This document shows, in pieces, positions 34,234-42,990 of a DNA stretch of 64,000 nt (positions within the stretch are counted from its first letter, which is position 1; the number at the start of each line of letters is the position of its first letter). The notes beneath the pieces were generated by a model. That model was not told the DNA's origin, did not search any database, and worked only from the letters and a program-made list of their open reading frames with translations. The position numbers and the translations under genes were made by a program. This stretch comes from Aquificaceae bacterium (GTDB lineage Bacteria; Aquificota; Aquificia; Aquificales; Aquificaceae). The stretch covers positions 1-64,000 of the forward strand of contig JALWVU010000001.1 of the NCBI GenBank assembly GCA_027079305.1, read 5' to 3'.

Positions 34234-34611
34234 ATGACTCTGCTGAACAAGGTTTCTCTTATAGTCTTAGGGGGTGCGGTTGTAGGGGCTGTGTTTACAA
34301 TTCTTGCTCTCTACGTAGTTCTCGTCATGGCGGGAGTTCCTCCAGACGAAGCTACGGGTAGGGCGCTCTTTTACGGAGCCATAATAGGTCTTTCATTCCT
34401 GATCCCGGTCTACATGATAAGAGTTATGGTTGATAAGTTCATCCTATCAAAGGTAAGGCACATGACCGAGGTTATTACGAGGATAACGAACGGAGAGGTG
34501 GACGCTAAGGTAGAGATCGAGTCGGACGATGAGATAGGTAAGATGGCGGAGGCCTTTGAGAGGATGAGAAGAAGCCTTAAACTTCTCATGAGCAAGGCGG
34601 GAGGAACATGA
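34234..34611 (+). CDS. Two-span membrane protein ending in a HAMP domain (first copy)
   Basis: 125 residues. TM1 about 7-32, a very short outer loop (AGVPPDEATGR), TM2 about 44-65, then a HAMP domain (KVRHMTEVITRITNGEVDAKVEIESDDEIGKMAEAFERMRRSLK). No kinase, methyl-accepting or cyclase output domain follows: the chain stops after HAMP. It is coupled by ATGA to a paralogue, which is coupled by ATGA to a soluble protein. It may form a membrane signalling stub for a partner in trans. Confidence 0.8.
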   Translation: MTLLNKVSLIVLGGAVVGAVFTILALYVVLVMAGVPPDEATGRALFYGAIIGLSFLIPVYMIRVMVDKFILSKVRHMTEVITRITNGEVDAKVEIESDDEIGKMAEAFERMRRSLKLLMSKAGGT

Positions 34612-34991
34612 AGAAGAACAGTATAGTTACGAAGATAATGCTCATAGTTCTCCTCGGATCCTTTATGGGAGCAGCCTTCGTCGGCCTTATGACCTACATA
34701 GCCTTAATCCAAAGCGGTGTAAGCTCTGTAACTGCCCTTAAATACGCGGTTGGTCTCGCTGTCTTTATGGAACTCTCCTGGATAATCGGGCCGATACTGG
34801 GGATAAAAATCCTGATAGAGAAGCTGATCCTTTCAAAAATACTCCATATAACCGAACTTATGGACAGGGTCAGCACAGGGGACGTGGATGCAAGCATAGA
34901 GGTGAAAGGAGACGACGAGATAGCCCAGCTTGCGGACGCCTTTGAGAAGATGAGGCTGAGCATAAAGGCCCTTTACGAAGTGGTGAAATGA
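34608..34991 (+). CDS. Two-span membrane protein ending in a HAMP domain (second copy)
   Basis: 127 residues, a paralogue of the preceding gene. TM1 about 9-32, short loop (QSGVSSVTALKY), TM2 about 46-70, HAMP about 72-122 (KILHITELMDRVSTGDVDASIEVKGDDEIAQLADAFEKM). Tandem paralogues suggest a hetero-oligomer. It overlaps both neighbours by 4 nt. Confidence 0.8.
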   Translation: MKKNSIVTKIMLIVLLGSFMGAAFVGLMTYIALIQSGVSSVTALKYAVGLAVFMELSWIIGPILGIKILIEKLILSKILHITELMDRVSTGDVDASIEVKGDDEIAQLADAFEKMRLSIKALYEVVK

Positions 34992-35665
34992 ACGCGAGCA
35001 GTGAGAGGGAAATAGTAGATTTTCTCGGTCGAGAGAGGGAGCTTGCCAAGGCGAAAGCTCTGATCCTATTTGACAGGAGCGGTTTCGTCAAGCTCGGCAG
35101 TTACGCGATTCCGGAAGAAGAGGCTGATCAGATAGTTAGTACCTTTTGCAGAGTGGCCTCCGAACTGAAAGAGCTTGAAGGAAGTTCAGCTAAAGGTGAA
35201 GGGTTCCTTATAGGAAAGCTCAAAGACTACCTTGTTTACATAGCTTCCGTTTCGCCTAACATGTGTCTTCTTGGCGTTTTCCCCCAGGATACGAACTTCC
35301 TCAAACTGTATCAGTCCATGGGCGTCCTCTCGGAGGTGTTTAAGGAAAAGAGCCAAGAGCTGGAAGATCTCCTAAAAACCAGAAAAACAGAATTCATAAG
35401 CGAGAGTGAAAAGAAGGCCAAACCTTCTAAGACCGCATACCTGGAACCTTACAAGGTAGATGCTATACTTGAGGAGCTTAAGAATGAGATAGGACCTGCC
35501 TCCGAGCTTGTATTCAAGCTGGTTGCCAAGGACATGGGCATAGACACGAGGCAGATGAGCAAAGAGCAGGCCTACGCTTTTGTAAACAGGCTGGCGGAAA
35601 AGATCGGTTCTTTGGAAAGAAAACAGAAGTTTCTGAAGAGAACCTACGGGATAATAGAATCTTAG
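34988..35665 (+). CDS. Unknown protein with a Roadblock/LC7-like N-terminal domain
   Basis: 225 residues, soluble. Residues about 15-125 fit the Roadblock/LC7 pattern (KALILFDRSGFVKLGSY; DYLVYIASVSPNMCLLGVFPQDTNFLKLYQSM). A charged linker (SESEKKAKPSK) leads to a helical C-terminal domain of about 75 residues (DAILEELKNEIGPASELVFKLVAKDMGID) that I do not recognise. Roadblock proteins regulate small GTPases such as MglA, which sets pilus polarity, and the next gene is a pilus-type ATPase on the other strand. Domain assignment is tentative. Confidence 0.65.
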   Translation: MNASSEREIVDFLGRERELAKAKALILFDRSGFVKLGSYAIPEEEADQIVSTFCRVASELKELEGSSAKGEGFLIGKLKDYLVYIASVSPNMCLLGVFPQDTNFLKLYQSMGVLSEVFKEKSQELEDLLKTRKTEFISESEKKAKPSKTAYLEPYKVDAILEELKNEIGPASELVFKLVAKDMGIDTRQMSKEQAYAFVNRLAEKIGSLERKQKFLKRTYGIIES

Positions 35666-37071
35666 CTTCGCACCACGCTTAGCAGTTCACCGGAGGTTGT
35701 TATGCCCTTTTTGACCTTCTCTATTCCGTCTTCCATCATAGTCCTGTATCCTTTCTCTCTGGCGATCTTCCTTATCTCGTTAGAATCCTGAGTCTTCGTT
35801 ATCAGGGACTTAAGATCCTCATCCAGTTCGAGAACCTCAAACACCCCTATCCTGCCCCTGTATCCGGTCCCGAGGCAGTGCTCGCATCCCTTGCCTCTGT
35901 AGAACTCTCCCTCGAAGTCCTCTAAACCAAGCTCCCTGAGCTCCTCCTTATCCGGTCTGTAAGGTTCCCTACAGTGTTCGCATATTCTCCTCACGAGCCT
36001 CTGGGCTATCACTCCTTCAAGGGAACTCGCTATCAGGAAAGGCTCTATCTCCATATCCGAGAGTCTCGTTATTGCGGAGGGAGCATCGTTGGTATGGAGG
36101 GTGGAAAGAACCAGATGCCCCGTGAGAGCCGCATGAACAGCTATGTCCGCTGTCTCCGCATCTCTTATCTCACCAACCATTATGATGTCTGGATCCTGTC
36201 TGAGCACCGATCTGAGTCCGCTTGCGAAGGTGAGGCCTACTTTGGGATTTACCTGTATCTGGCTTATGCCCTTTATCTGGTATTCGACAGGATCCTCTAT
36301 GGTGATTATGTTTTTTTGGGGACCCTTTATGTAAAGGAGCATCGCATACAGCGTGGTGGACTTTCCTGCTCCGGTGGGCCCGGTGACGAGGACTATGCCG
36401 TAGGGTTTTTTGGCAAGCCTCTCCACCTTCTTCCTGTCCTCTTCCGAAAGCCCCAGTTGTTCGAGCGTAAGTAGAGCACCGGTCTTGTCCAGTAGCCTGA
36501 GAACCACTCTCTCACCGAATACGGTAGGAACTACCGAAACCCTTATGTCCAGGTCCTTGTTCCCAATTTTTACCCGTATGCGCCCGTCCTGGGGTATTCG
36601 CTTCTCCGCAACGTTAAGGTTGGACATTACCTTTATCCTCGAAACCACGTTCTGATAAGTCGAAATGGGAACCTTCAGTATGTCGTGCAGGACACCATCC
36701 ATCCTCAGGCGCACTATCGCCTCATCCTCGTAAGGTTCAAAGTGTATGTCCGAGGCTCCAACTGCGCTTGCCTTAATAAGAACCTGGTTCACGAGGCTTA
36801 CCGCTGGACTGTCGTCCTGGGCGTGAAGGAGGTCCAGTCCCTCCTGTCTCTCTTCCTCCTCCCCTTCAATCCTTATGTCCTCCGCGGAGAGTCTTTCCTG
36901 AAGTTTTTTTGCAAACTCCTCATCAGGAAGAACCTCAAGCTCCACATCCTTCCCCGTCCTGAACCTTATCTCCTCCACGACTTCTTCTCTGAAGGACTCA
37001 GGAACGAGTAGCTTAAGAGTCCCGTTCCGCTCCTCAAGGGGGATCAGCCTGTATTCCTTAAGTATGTTCAT
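35662..37071 (-). CDS. pilB: Type IV pilus assembly / type II secretion ATPase
   Basis: 469 residues of the GspE/PilB family. Short N-terminal domain, then ASDIHFEPYEDEAIVRLRMDG, Walker A GPTGAGKST, IITIEDPVEY, Walker B DIIMVGEIRD, GHLVLSTLHTND and a tetracysteine zinc site (ICEHCREPY ... GCEHCLGTGYRG). It provides energy for pilus or pseudopilus extension. GspE is the alternative; pilC and pilT in the window favour pili. Only 17 bp separate its ATG from that of queC. Confidence 0.92.
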   Translation of the reverse strand: MNILKEYRLIPLEERNGTLKLLVPESFREEVVEEIRFRTGKDVELEVLPDEEFAKKLQERLSAEDIRIEGEEEERQEGLDLLHAQDDSPAVSLVNQVLIKASAVGASDIHFEPYEDEAIVRLRMDGVLHDILKVPISTYQNVVSRIKVMSNLNVAEKRIPQDGRIRVKIGNKDLDIRVSVVPTVFGERVVLRLLDKTGALLTLEQLGLSEEDRKKVERLAKKPYGIVLVTGPTGAGKSTTLYAMLLYIKGPQKNIITIEDPVEYQIKGISQIQVNPKVGLTFASGLRSVLRQDPDIIMVGEIRDAETADIAVHAALTGHLVLSTLHTNDAPSAITRLSDMEIEPFLIASSLEGVIAQRLVRRICEHCREPYRPDKEELRELGLEDFEGEFYRGKGCEHCLGTGYRGRIGVFEVLELDEDLKSLITKTQDSNEIRKIAREKGYRTMMEDGIEKVKKGITTSGELLSVVRS

Positions 37072-37088
37072 GGTTTAAAATTTAAGCC
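37072..37088. promoter_or_regulatory. 17-bp divergent promoter region between pilB and queC
   Basis: GGTTTAAAATTTAAGCC lies between two outward-facing ATG codons and is nearly palindromic, including the CAT/ATG ends. TAAAAT (37076-37081) ends 7 nt before the queC ATG. There is no room for an SD on either side, so both messages would be leaderless or start inside the opposite gene. Confidence 0.5.
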
Positions 37089-37736
37089 ATGAATAAGGTT
37101 ATAGTTCTTCTATCCGGAGGGATGGACTCCGCCACGCTTCTGTGGCTCGCAAATAGAGAGTTTGATAAGGTCTGGGCCATCTCCTTTGACTACGGACAGA
37201 GGCACAGGGTAGAACTTAAGTATGCAAAAGAGCTCGCAAAACTCGCAGGCGTAGAGGATCATATAATCGTAAATCTTCCCATATACCAGAGCATAAAGGG
37301 AAGCGCCCTCATAGACGAAAGTGTTGAGGTTCCCTCAGAGGACTATCCCGAGAACGAGCCCCCTATAACAACGGTTCCCATGAGGAACCTTAACTTCCTC
37401 GCAATAGCAAGTGCTTTCGCGGACTTTCTCGAGATTGAGCATATAGGCATAGGTGTCCACGCTTTGGATACCCCTTACCCCGACTGCAGGCCCGAGTTCG
37501 TAACAGCAGCGGAGTCGGCCATAAACGCGGGCTCAATCTTAACAGCCAAGAAGAAAATCAGGATCCACATCTGGGCGCCCTTTCTCGGGATGACCAAAAG
37601 GGATATAGCCCTCCTTGGGAAGGAGCTTGGAGTCCCCTATGAAAAGACCTACTCCTGCTACAGGGGAACGGAGCCCCCCTGCGGTGAGTGTCCCACCTGC
37701 AGACAGAGGGAAGAAGCGTTGAGGGGATTATACTAA
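37089..37736 (+). CDS. queC: 7-cyano-7-deazaguanine synthase
   Basis: 215 residues. PP-loop VLLSGGMDSATLLW, TTVPMRNLNFLAIASAFA, and the C-terminal zinc cysteines CYRGTEPPCGECPTCRQREEA. It makes preQ0 on the way to queuosine in tRNA. It stands alone here, without queD or queE. Confidence 0.96.
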   Translation: MNKVIVLLSGGMDSATLLWLANREFDKVWAISFDYGQRHRVELKYAKELAKLAGVEDHIIVNLPIYQSIKGSALIDESVEVPSEDYPENEPPITTVPMRNLNFLAIASAFADFLEIEHIGIGVHALDTPYPDCRPEFVTAAESAINAGSILTAKKKIRIHIWAPFLGMTKRDIALLGKELGVPYEKTYSCYRGTEPPCGECPTCRQREEALRGLY

Positions 37737-37741
37737 GAGGT

Positions 37742-38953
37742 ATGCAGGCTACCCTCTACATTGCGGATGCACGCTCCATGCACGAGCTTAAAGAGGAGAG
37801 CGTAGACCTCGTCGTAACATCACCTCCCTACTGGCACATAAAGGATTACGGAGTTGAAAATCAGATAGGCTACGGACAGAGCCTTCACGAGTATCTGAGG
37901 GATCTATACAGGGTGTTCAGAGAGTGCTTCCGTGTCCTTAAGGGGGGTTCTCGCATATGCATAAACATAGGTGATCAATTTGCCAGAAGCGTTGTTTACG
38001 GAAGATACAAGGTAATACCCCTTCATGCCGAGATAATATCCATGTGCGAGGACATAGGCTTCGATTACATGGGAGCTATAATTTGGCAGAAGAAAACAAC
38101 CATGAACACCACGGGCGGTGCAGTGGTAATGGGAAGTTTCCCCTATCCTCCCAACGGCATAGTTGAGATAGATTACGAGTTCATTCTGATATTCAAGAAG
38201 GAAGGTAAAAGGAAAGTAGACAAAGCTGTGAAGGAGCGCTCAAAGCTGACTAAAGAAGAGTGGAAGGAATTCTTCTCCGGACACTGGAACATAGGAGGAG
38301 CTCGCCAGATAGATCATGAAGCTGTGTTCCCAGAGGAAATACCAAGGCGCCTGATAAAGATGTTCTCCTTCCATGGAGATACTGTTCTAGATCCCTTCTC
38401 GGGAAGCGGGACTACTCTAAAGGTCGCCCTACAGCTGGGCAGGAAAGCGGTCGGATATGAAGTGAACCCCAAGTTCCTGAACATCATCAAGGATAAGGTT
38501 GGATCCTTGAATCTGAAAGTGGTGGAAAGAAAAGATGAAACACCGCTCACACCTGTGAACTACGAACCCAGGATAAAGGATGCGAAACCCGTTGCGGATG
38601 AGAGTAAGCTAAAGCCTGACGGAGAGAAACTTTACAAGGTTGTCGATGTCCTTTCTGAGCGGGAAATACTCTTGGACACAGGCCTTAAGGTCAGACTCTT
38701 GGGCGTTAGCGTGCCCAAGGAAAAGAAGCAAGATGCGATTTCTTATCTCAAAAAATACGTAAAAGGCAAGCGCGTTTTCTTAAAGTTCGACTCATCGGTA
38801 AAAGCTGGGGGCAAAGGTTTCATAGAAGCCTACGTTTATCTGAAAAACAAGATCTTTATAAACCGCAAGATGATACAGATGGGTCTGGCGGAGGTGGATA
38901 CGAGCAGAGAATTTCTATACAAGAAGAAATTTACGGAGGTAGCAGGTGGCTAA
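37742..38953 (+). CDS. Type II DNA methyltransferase (beta-class, SPPY) fused to a degenerate SNase-like domain
   Basis: 403 residues from ATG 37742. Residues 1-255: beta-class order with motif IV TSPPYWHIKDY (27-30 SPPY) before motif I LDPFSGSGTT (216-225). SPPY favours N4-cytosine methylation. Residues about 295-400 resemble staphylococcal nuclease: KVRLLGVSVPKEKKQDAISY aligns with the RLLxxDTPE block, then YLKKYVKGKRVFLKFD, AYVYLKNKIFINRKMIQMGLAEV. The catalytic Asp and Glu of that block are Ser and Lys here, and the later Arg is missing, so the domain is probably an inactive DNA-binding OB fold. It pairs with a MjaI-like endonuclease. Confidence 0.88.
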   Translation: MQATLYIADARSMHELKEESVDLVVTSPPYWHIKDYGVENQIGYGQSLHEYLRDLYRVFRECFRVLKGGSRICINIGDQFARSVVYGRYKVIPLHAEIISMCEDIGFDYMGAIIWQKKTTMNTTGGAVVMGSFPYPPNGIVEIDYEFILIFKKEGKRKVDKAVKERSKLTKEEWKEFFSGHWNIGGARQIDHEAVFPEEIPRRLIKMFSFHGDTVLDPFSGSGTTLKVALQLGRKAVGYEVNPKFLNIIKDKVGSLNLKVVERKDETPLTPVNYEPRIKDAKPVADESKLKPDGEKLYKVVDVLSEREILLDTGLKVRLLGVSVPKEKKQDAISYLKKYVKGKRVFLKFDSSVKAGGKGFIEAYVYLKNKIFINRKMIQMGLAEVDTSREFLYKKKFTEVAGG

Positions 38954-39623
38954 GGAGTGGATACTCAACATGGCTACGAACAGGTGGCAACTGAATAGAC
39001 CAAAATACGTAGGAAAAGTTTCTGAAGAGATAAGAAGATGCCAGCCCAGAACCCTCGAGGATTGGAAGAGATTTTACATGGAAGAAGTAGAACCTGAGAA
39101 ATTTGCTGAAATGAAAAGACATATAAAGTCCTTAACAAAGGATCAGTATCTGGAATGGCTTGGTATGGAACTGTGCAAGAAGATCCATGAAGTTATGAAA
39201 AAGGAAATAGAAGAGGTAAGCGAGGAGGATTGTAAAAGCTACATAAAAAAACTCATATTTGAAAGGACCTACGAAGGATACAAAACTGAAATAGAAACTA
39301 TATACGGAGAGCTTGAAAAAGAACTCGGGGTGCATATAGAACCTGCTCCAGATGAGTGGGACAGGAAGTATAACATCGACTTTTTCATACAGGCGAAAGA
39401 AGGGATAATAGGCTTGCAGATAAAGCCTATAACCTATAATCAAACTCCCGAGATACACAATTGGATGAACTGGTTAAAAGAGAGCCACGCTAAATTCGAG
39501 AAAGATATAGGTGGAAAGGCATTTGTCATCTTTTCCATAAAAAAGGACCGCAGAAAAGAGATATACAACAAAGAGGTTATAGACGACATTAGAAGGGCTA
39601 TTGAAGAGCTTGGAGGAACCTAA
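38946..39623 (+). CDS. MjaI-family type II restriction endonuclease
   Basis: 225 residues. The opening [20 protein letters not shown] and [19 protein letters not shown] match my memory of the RE_MjaI family, whose prototype cuts CTAG. The centre [20 protein letters not shown] fits a PD-(D/E)xK-type site with QxK. GTG 38946 is chosen because GGAGGT lies 5 nt before it; it overlaps the methyltransferase stop by 8 nt, so protection and cutting are cotranslated. The gene is visibly more AT-rich than pyrD downstream, a sign of transfer. The recognition site is inferred from the family. Confidence 0.82.
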   Translation: MAKEWILNMATNRWQLNRPKYVGKVSEEIRRCQPRTLEDWKRFYMEEVEPEKFAEMKRHIKSLTKDQYLEWLGMELCKKIHEVMKKEIEEVSEEDCKSYIKKLIFERTYEGYKTEIETIYGELEKELGVHIEPAPDEWDRKYNIDFFIQAKEGIIGLQIKPITYNQTPEIHNWMNWLKESHAKFEKDIGGKAFVIFSIKKDRRKEIYNKEVIDDIRRAIEELGGT

Positions 39624-39625
39624 GA

Positions 39626-40558
39626 ATGGTAGATCTCTCCATAGAACTCTTCGGCATAAAGTTCAAAAATCCTGTATGGACCGCAAGCGGAACCTTCGGA
39701 TACGGCCTTGAGGCAAGGGAGATATACGATCTATCCAAGCTCGGAGCGGTAGTCACCAAGGGAATATCTTTGAAGCCGAGGAAGGGAAACGAAACACCTA
39801 GAATAGTTGAAACTCCCTGTGGAATGCTTAATTCCATAGGACTCCAGAACCCCGGGGTGGAGAAGTTCCTGAAGGAGCTTTATCCCGAAATAGAAAAGGT
39901 AGATACCCATTTCATAGTTAACGTCTTCGGAGAAACTGAAGAAGAATACGTGGAGGTTTGTAAGGCTCTCGAATCCGCGGATAAGGTAGTAGCATACGAG
40001 TTGAACGTATCATGCCCTAATGTAAAGAAGGGTGGGATAGTCTTCGGACACGATCCTATCATCCTCGGGAGTCTGGTAGAGAATATAAAAAAGAACATAA
40101 AGAAACCTTTACTCGTAAAACTATCACCCAACGTCACGGACGTTACAGAGTTCGCTAAGGTCTGTGTAGACTCGGGCGCGGATGGTCTCGTTCTCATAAA
40201 TACACTTTTAGGGATGAGGATAAACATACACAAAGAAAGGCCGGAGCTTTTTACAAAAACGGGAGGACTTTCGGGACCCGCCATATTGCCGATAGCAGTC
40301 AGGATGATATGGCAGACTTTCGAGAAGTTCGGCCACCTGATTCCCATAATCGGCGTTGGGGGAATAACAACCTACGAGGATGCCCTTGAACACGTATACG
40401 CGGGAGCTTCCGCGATTCAGGTGGGGACAGCCAACTTTTACGATCCCCTCGCTCCACTAAAGATAATAGAGGGTATAGAAGAATTCATGAAACGTAAAGG
40501 TGTGAGCAAGTTCAAAGAACTCGTGGGACGAGCGCACAGACTCGACGTGAAGGTCTGA
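39626..40558 (+). CDS. pyrD: Dihydroorotate dehydrogenase, class 1B catalytic subunit
   Basis: 310 residues. [22 protein letters not shown], catalytic Cys in [16 protein letters not shown]-binding [28 protein letters not shown]. It oxidises dihydroorotate to orotate in pyrimidine synthesis. Class 1B normally uses an electron-transfer subunit (PyrK), which is not in this window. SD GGAGGA precedes ATG by 8 nt; the stop of the restriction gene is 2 nt upstream. Confidence 0.95.
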   Translation: MVDLSIELFGIKFKNPVWTASGTFGYGLEAREIYDLSKLGAVVTKGISLKPRKGNETPRIVETPCGMLNSIGLQNPGVEKFLKELYPEIEKVDTHFIVNVFGETEEEYVEVCKALESADKVVAYELNVSCPNVKKGGIVFGHDPIILGSLVENIKKNIKKPLLVKLSPNVTDVTEFAKVCVDSGADGLVLINTLLGMRINIHKERPELFTKTGGLSGPAILPIAVRMIWQTFEKFGHLIPIIGVGGITTYEDALEHVYAGASAIQVGTANFYDPLAPLKIIEGIEEFMKRKGVSKFKELVGRAHRLDVKV

Positions 40559-40590
40559 ACCTACCTAAAACTCAGGCTATAATTTTCCCC

Positions 40591-41613
40591 ATGGGCTACA
40601 GGGTAGCTGTAGTAGGTGCAACCGGCGAGGTAGGGAGAACATTCCTCAAAGTTTTGGAAGAAAGAAACTTTCCCGTTGACGATCTTGTCCTCTTTGCCTC
40701 CGAGCGCTCGGAGGGGACAAAGCTCACCTTTAAAGGAAAAGAGTATGAGGTAAAGGCCCTCAGCAAACAGAGCTCCTTCAGGGGAATAGACATAGCCCTC
40801 TTCTCCGCGGGAGGGTCCGTCAGTAAGGAATACGCTCCCAGGTTCGCTCAGGACGGGGTGGTGGTGGTGGACAACTCCTCCGCCTGGAGGATGGACCCGG
40901 AGGTCCCCCTCATAGTCCCCGAGGTAAATCCCGAGGACATAAAGCTCTTTGAGAGAAAGAGAATCATCGCCAACCCCAACTGCTCCACTATACAGATGGT
41001 CGTTGCCCTAAAGCCCATATACGACGAGGTGGGTGTAAGCAGGGTGGTTGTGGCCACCTACCAGTCGGTCTCGGGGGCGGGAGCCAAGGCTATAAGGGAA
41101 CTGGAAGAGCAGACCAGAGCCTGGTGCGAGGGAAGGGAATTCCCCGAACCCAAATACATAGCGAAAAGGATAGCCTTCAACGCGGTTCCCCACATAGACG
41201 TCTTCATGGACCGGGACTACACGAAGGAAGAGCTGAAGATGCTCAACGAGACGAGGAAGATAATGCACGACGATAGCATAAAGGTCTCCGCCACCGCGGT
41301 CAGGGTTCCCGTCTTCTACTCACACTCGGAAGCGGTCCACATGGAGACCAAAAAGGTCATCTCCCCCGAAAGGGCAAGGGAGGTCCTCTCGAGGGCTCCC
41401 GGAGTTGTTGTGATGGACGATCCGGAGAAGGGGATCTACCCCACCGCCATAGACGCTCAGGGAAGGGATGAGGTCTTCGTGGGGAGGATAAGGGAGGATC
41501 TGGTCTTCACGCCGGGCCTTGCCATGTGGGTGGTAGCGGACAACATAAGGAAGGGTGCGGCCACCAACACGGTCCAGATAGCGGAGCTTCTCGTGAAAGA
41601 GGGTCTTGTTTAG
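40591..41613 (+). CDS. asd: Aspartate-semialdehyde dehydrogenase
   Basis: 340 residues. NADP motif VAVVGATGEVGRTFLKVLEE, active-site Cys in ANPNCSTIQMVVALKPI, SVSGAGAKAIRELEEQT, and catalytic His in RVPVFYSHSEAVHMET. It makes aspartate semialdehyde for lysine/diaminopimelate, threonine and methionine. There is no SD; TATAAT (40578-40583) ends 7 nt before ATG. Confidence 0.97.
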   Translation: MGYRVAVVGATGEVGRTFLKVLEERNFPVDDLVLFASERSEGTKLTFKGKEYEVKALSKQSSFRGIDIALFSAGGSVSKEYAPRFAQDGVVVVDNSSAWRMDPEVPLIVPEVNPEDIKLFERKRIIANPNCSTIQMVVALKPIYDEVGVSRVVVATYQSVSGAGAKAIRELEEQTRAWCEGREFPEPKYIAKRIAFNAVPHIDVFMDRDYTKEELKMLNETRKIMHDDSIKVSATAVRVPVFYSHSEAVHMETKKVISPERAREVLSRAPGVVVMDDPEKGIYPTAIDAQGRDEVFVGRIREDLVFTPGLAMWVVADNIRKGAATNTVQIAELLVKEGLV

Positions 41614-41650
41614 TGGAAGGAGTATTCTATCTTTATTTCGGGAGGAAGTG

Positions 41651-42154
41651 ATGAGGAGGCTGATCCTTCTCCTTTTGCCCTTGATTCTTCTGGTGGGATG
41701 TGAGAGCAGGAAGGCGGAAGTGAAGGCACCCGCGGGTGAGGAGAAGGTGGAGAAGAAGGTTCTCATACCCAAGAAGGACTACGCCCTCCTGATAGTAGAG
41801 AGCAAGAGCTGTATATACTGCAAACAGCTGGATAAGGACATAAAAACGGAAAAGAGCCTCCAGGAGGCCCTGAAGGACATAGACCTCTTCAGGATACTCT
41901 ACGAGAGCTACTCTCCCGTTGAGGCCAACTTCGGGGGTAAGCTGATCGAAACCTCCGAAAACGAGCTGGCAAAGATGCTGAACGCCCTCTCCTTTCCCAA
42001 TCTTATCTTCTACGACAAGCAGGGGAACATAATCCTCCAGATCCCCGGCTACGTTTACCCCTCCCAGCTGGTCTGCATAATCGACTTCGTGAAGACGGGA
42101 GCCTACAAGGAGGAGGACATAAACACGTACGTTAAGAGGAGAAACTGTGCCTAA
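41651..42154 (+). CDS. Thioredoxin-like lipoprotein (SoxW/DsbC-like)
   Basis: 167 residues from ATG 41651 (SD GGGAGG). Lipoprotein signal LILLLLPLILLVGCESR with the lipid Cys near residue 17, a charged linker, then a thioredoxin fold with ESKSCIYCKQLDKDI (CIYC) and LSFPNLIFYDKQGN. A lone Cys precedes the C-terminus. It probably reduces periplasmic disulfides; a role in sulfur oxidation or cytochrome maturation is possible but unproven. Confidence 0.82.
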   Translation: MRRLILLLLPLILLVGCESRKAEVKAPAGEEKVEKKVLIPKKDYALLIVESKSCIYCKQLDKDIKTEKSLQEALKDIDLFRILYESYSPVEANFGGKLIETSENELAKMLNALSFPNLIFYDKQGNIILQIPGYVYPSQLVCIIDFVKTGAYKEEDINTYVKRRNCA

Positions 42155-42213
42155 AGTGCCCCCTCTTCCCAGCTTTCACAGTAATGCTATTTCAGCATAC
42201 ACGGAGGGGACTA

Positions 42214-42984
42214 ATGTCTGCAAACGTAGAAGCAAAGGCTATCTACGAGGACGAGAACCACAGGTTTATCTGGCTCGGCTGGGAGGAGGATGAGGACGAG
42301 GGTCTCGTCCAGACCAACCAGTACCTGATCATCAACGACGGGGTTGGCGTTCTGCTCGATCCCGGGGGTGCCCATGTCTTCCCGAGGGTGGTGGCCGAGA
42401 CCGCCCGCTTCATAGCTCTGGACAGGATCAGATTCATCTTCTACTCCCACCAGGATCCGGACGTGAGCTCGGGCCTCCCCCTCTGGCTTGCGGTAACACC
42501 GGCAAAGGTCTACATCTCCAAGCTCTGGATCAGGTTCGTCCCCCACTTCGGAAGAGCTGACATAAGCAGGGTAGAGCCCATAGAGGACCACGGGGGGAGC
42601 ATAGATCTGCCCACAGGGGACAGGCTCGAGTTCATCCCCGCCCACTACCTCCACAGCGTAGGCAACTTCTCCGTATACGATCAGAGGTCGGGGATCCTCT
42701 TTTCGGGGGACATAGGGGCCTCCGCCTTCCCGCCGGGGAAAAGATACCTTTTCGTGGAGGACTTCGACTCCCACGTGAAGTTCATGGAGGGCTTCCACAG
42801 AAGGTATATGAAGAGCAACAGAATTCTAAGAAAGTGGGTCCAGCTGGTGAGAGAGAAAAGACCGAAAATTATAGCCCCCCAGCACGGAGCCATATTCGAC
42901 GAGAGGACCGTAGAGAGATTCCTCTCCTGGCTCGAGAGCTTAAAGTGTGGTGAGGATCTTATAGATCAGATCTACGGGAGGTAA
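42214..42984 (+). CDS. ODP/FprA-like diiron metallo-beta-lactamase-fold protein (probable O2/Fe sensor)
   Basis: 256 residues from ATG 42214 (SD GGAGGGG). Diiron ligand candidates in order: SHQDPDVSSGLPLWL (HxDxD instead of the usual HxExD), AHYLHSVGNFSVYD, LFSGDIGASAF and APQHGAIF. There is no flavodoxin domain, so unlike FprA it is not a full flavodiiron reductase. Stand-alone ODP proteins act as oxygen or iron sensors for chemotaxis in Treponema denticola. The next gene, 6 nt away, is a soluble chemoreceptor, which supports the same job here. Confidence 0.82.
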   Translation: MSANVEAKAIYEDENHRFIWLGWEEDEDEGLVQTNQYLIINDGVGVLLDPGGAHVFPRVVAETARFIALDRIRFIFYSHQDPDVSSGLPLWLAVTPAKVYISKLWIRFVPHFGRADISRVEPIEDHGGSIDLPTGDRLEFIPAHYLHSVGNFSVYDQRSGILFSGDIGASAFPPGKRYLFVEDFDSHVKFMEGFHRRYMKSNRILRKWVQLVREKRPKIIAPQHGAIFDERTVERFLSWLESLKCGEDLIDQIYGR

Positions 42985-42990
42985 TTAAAG

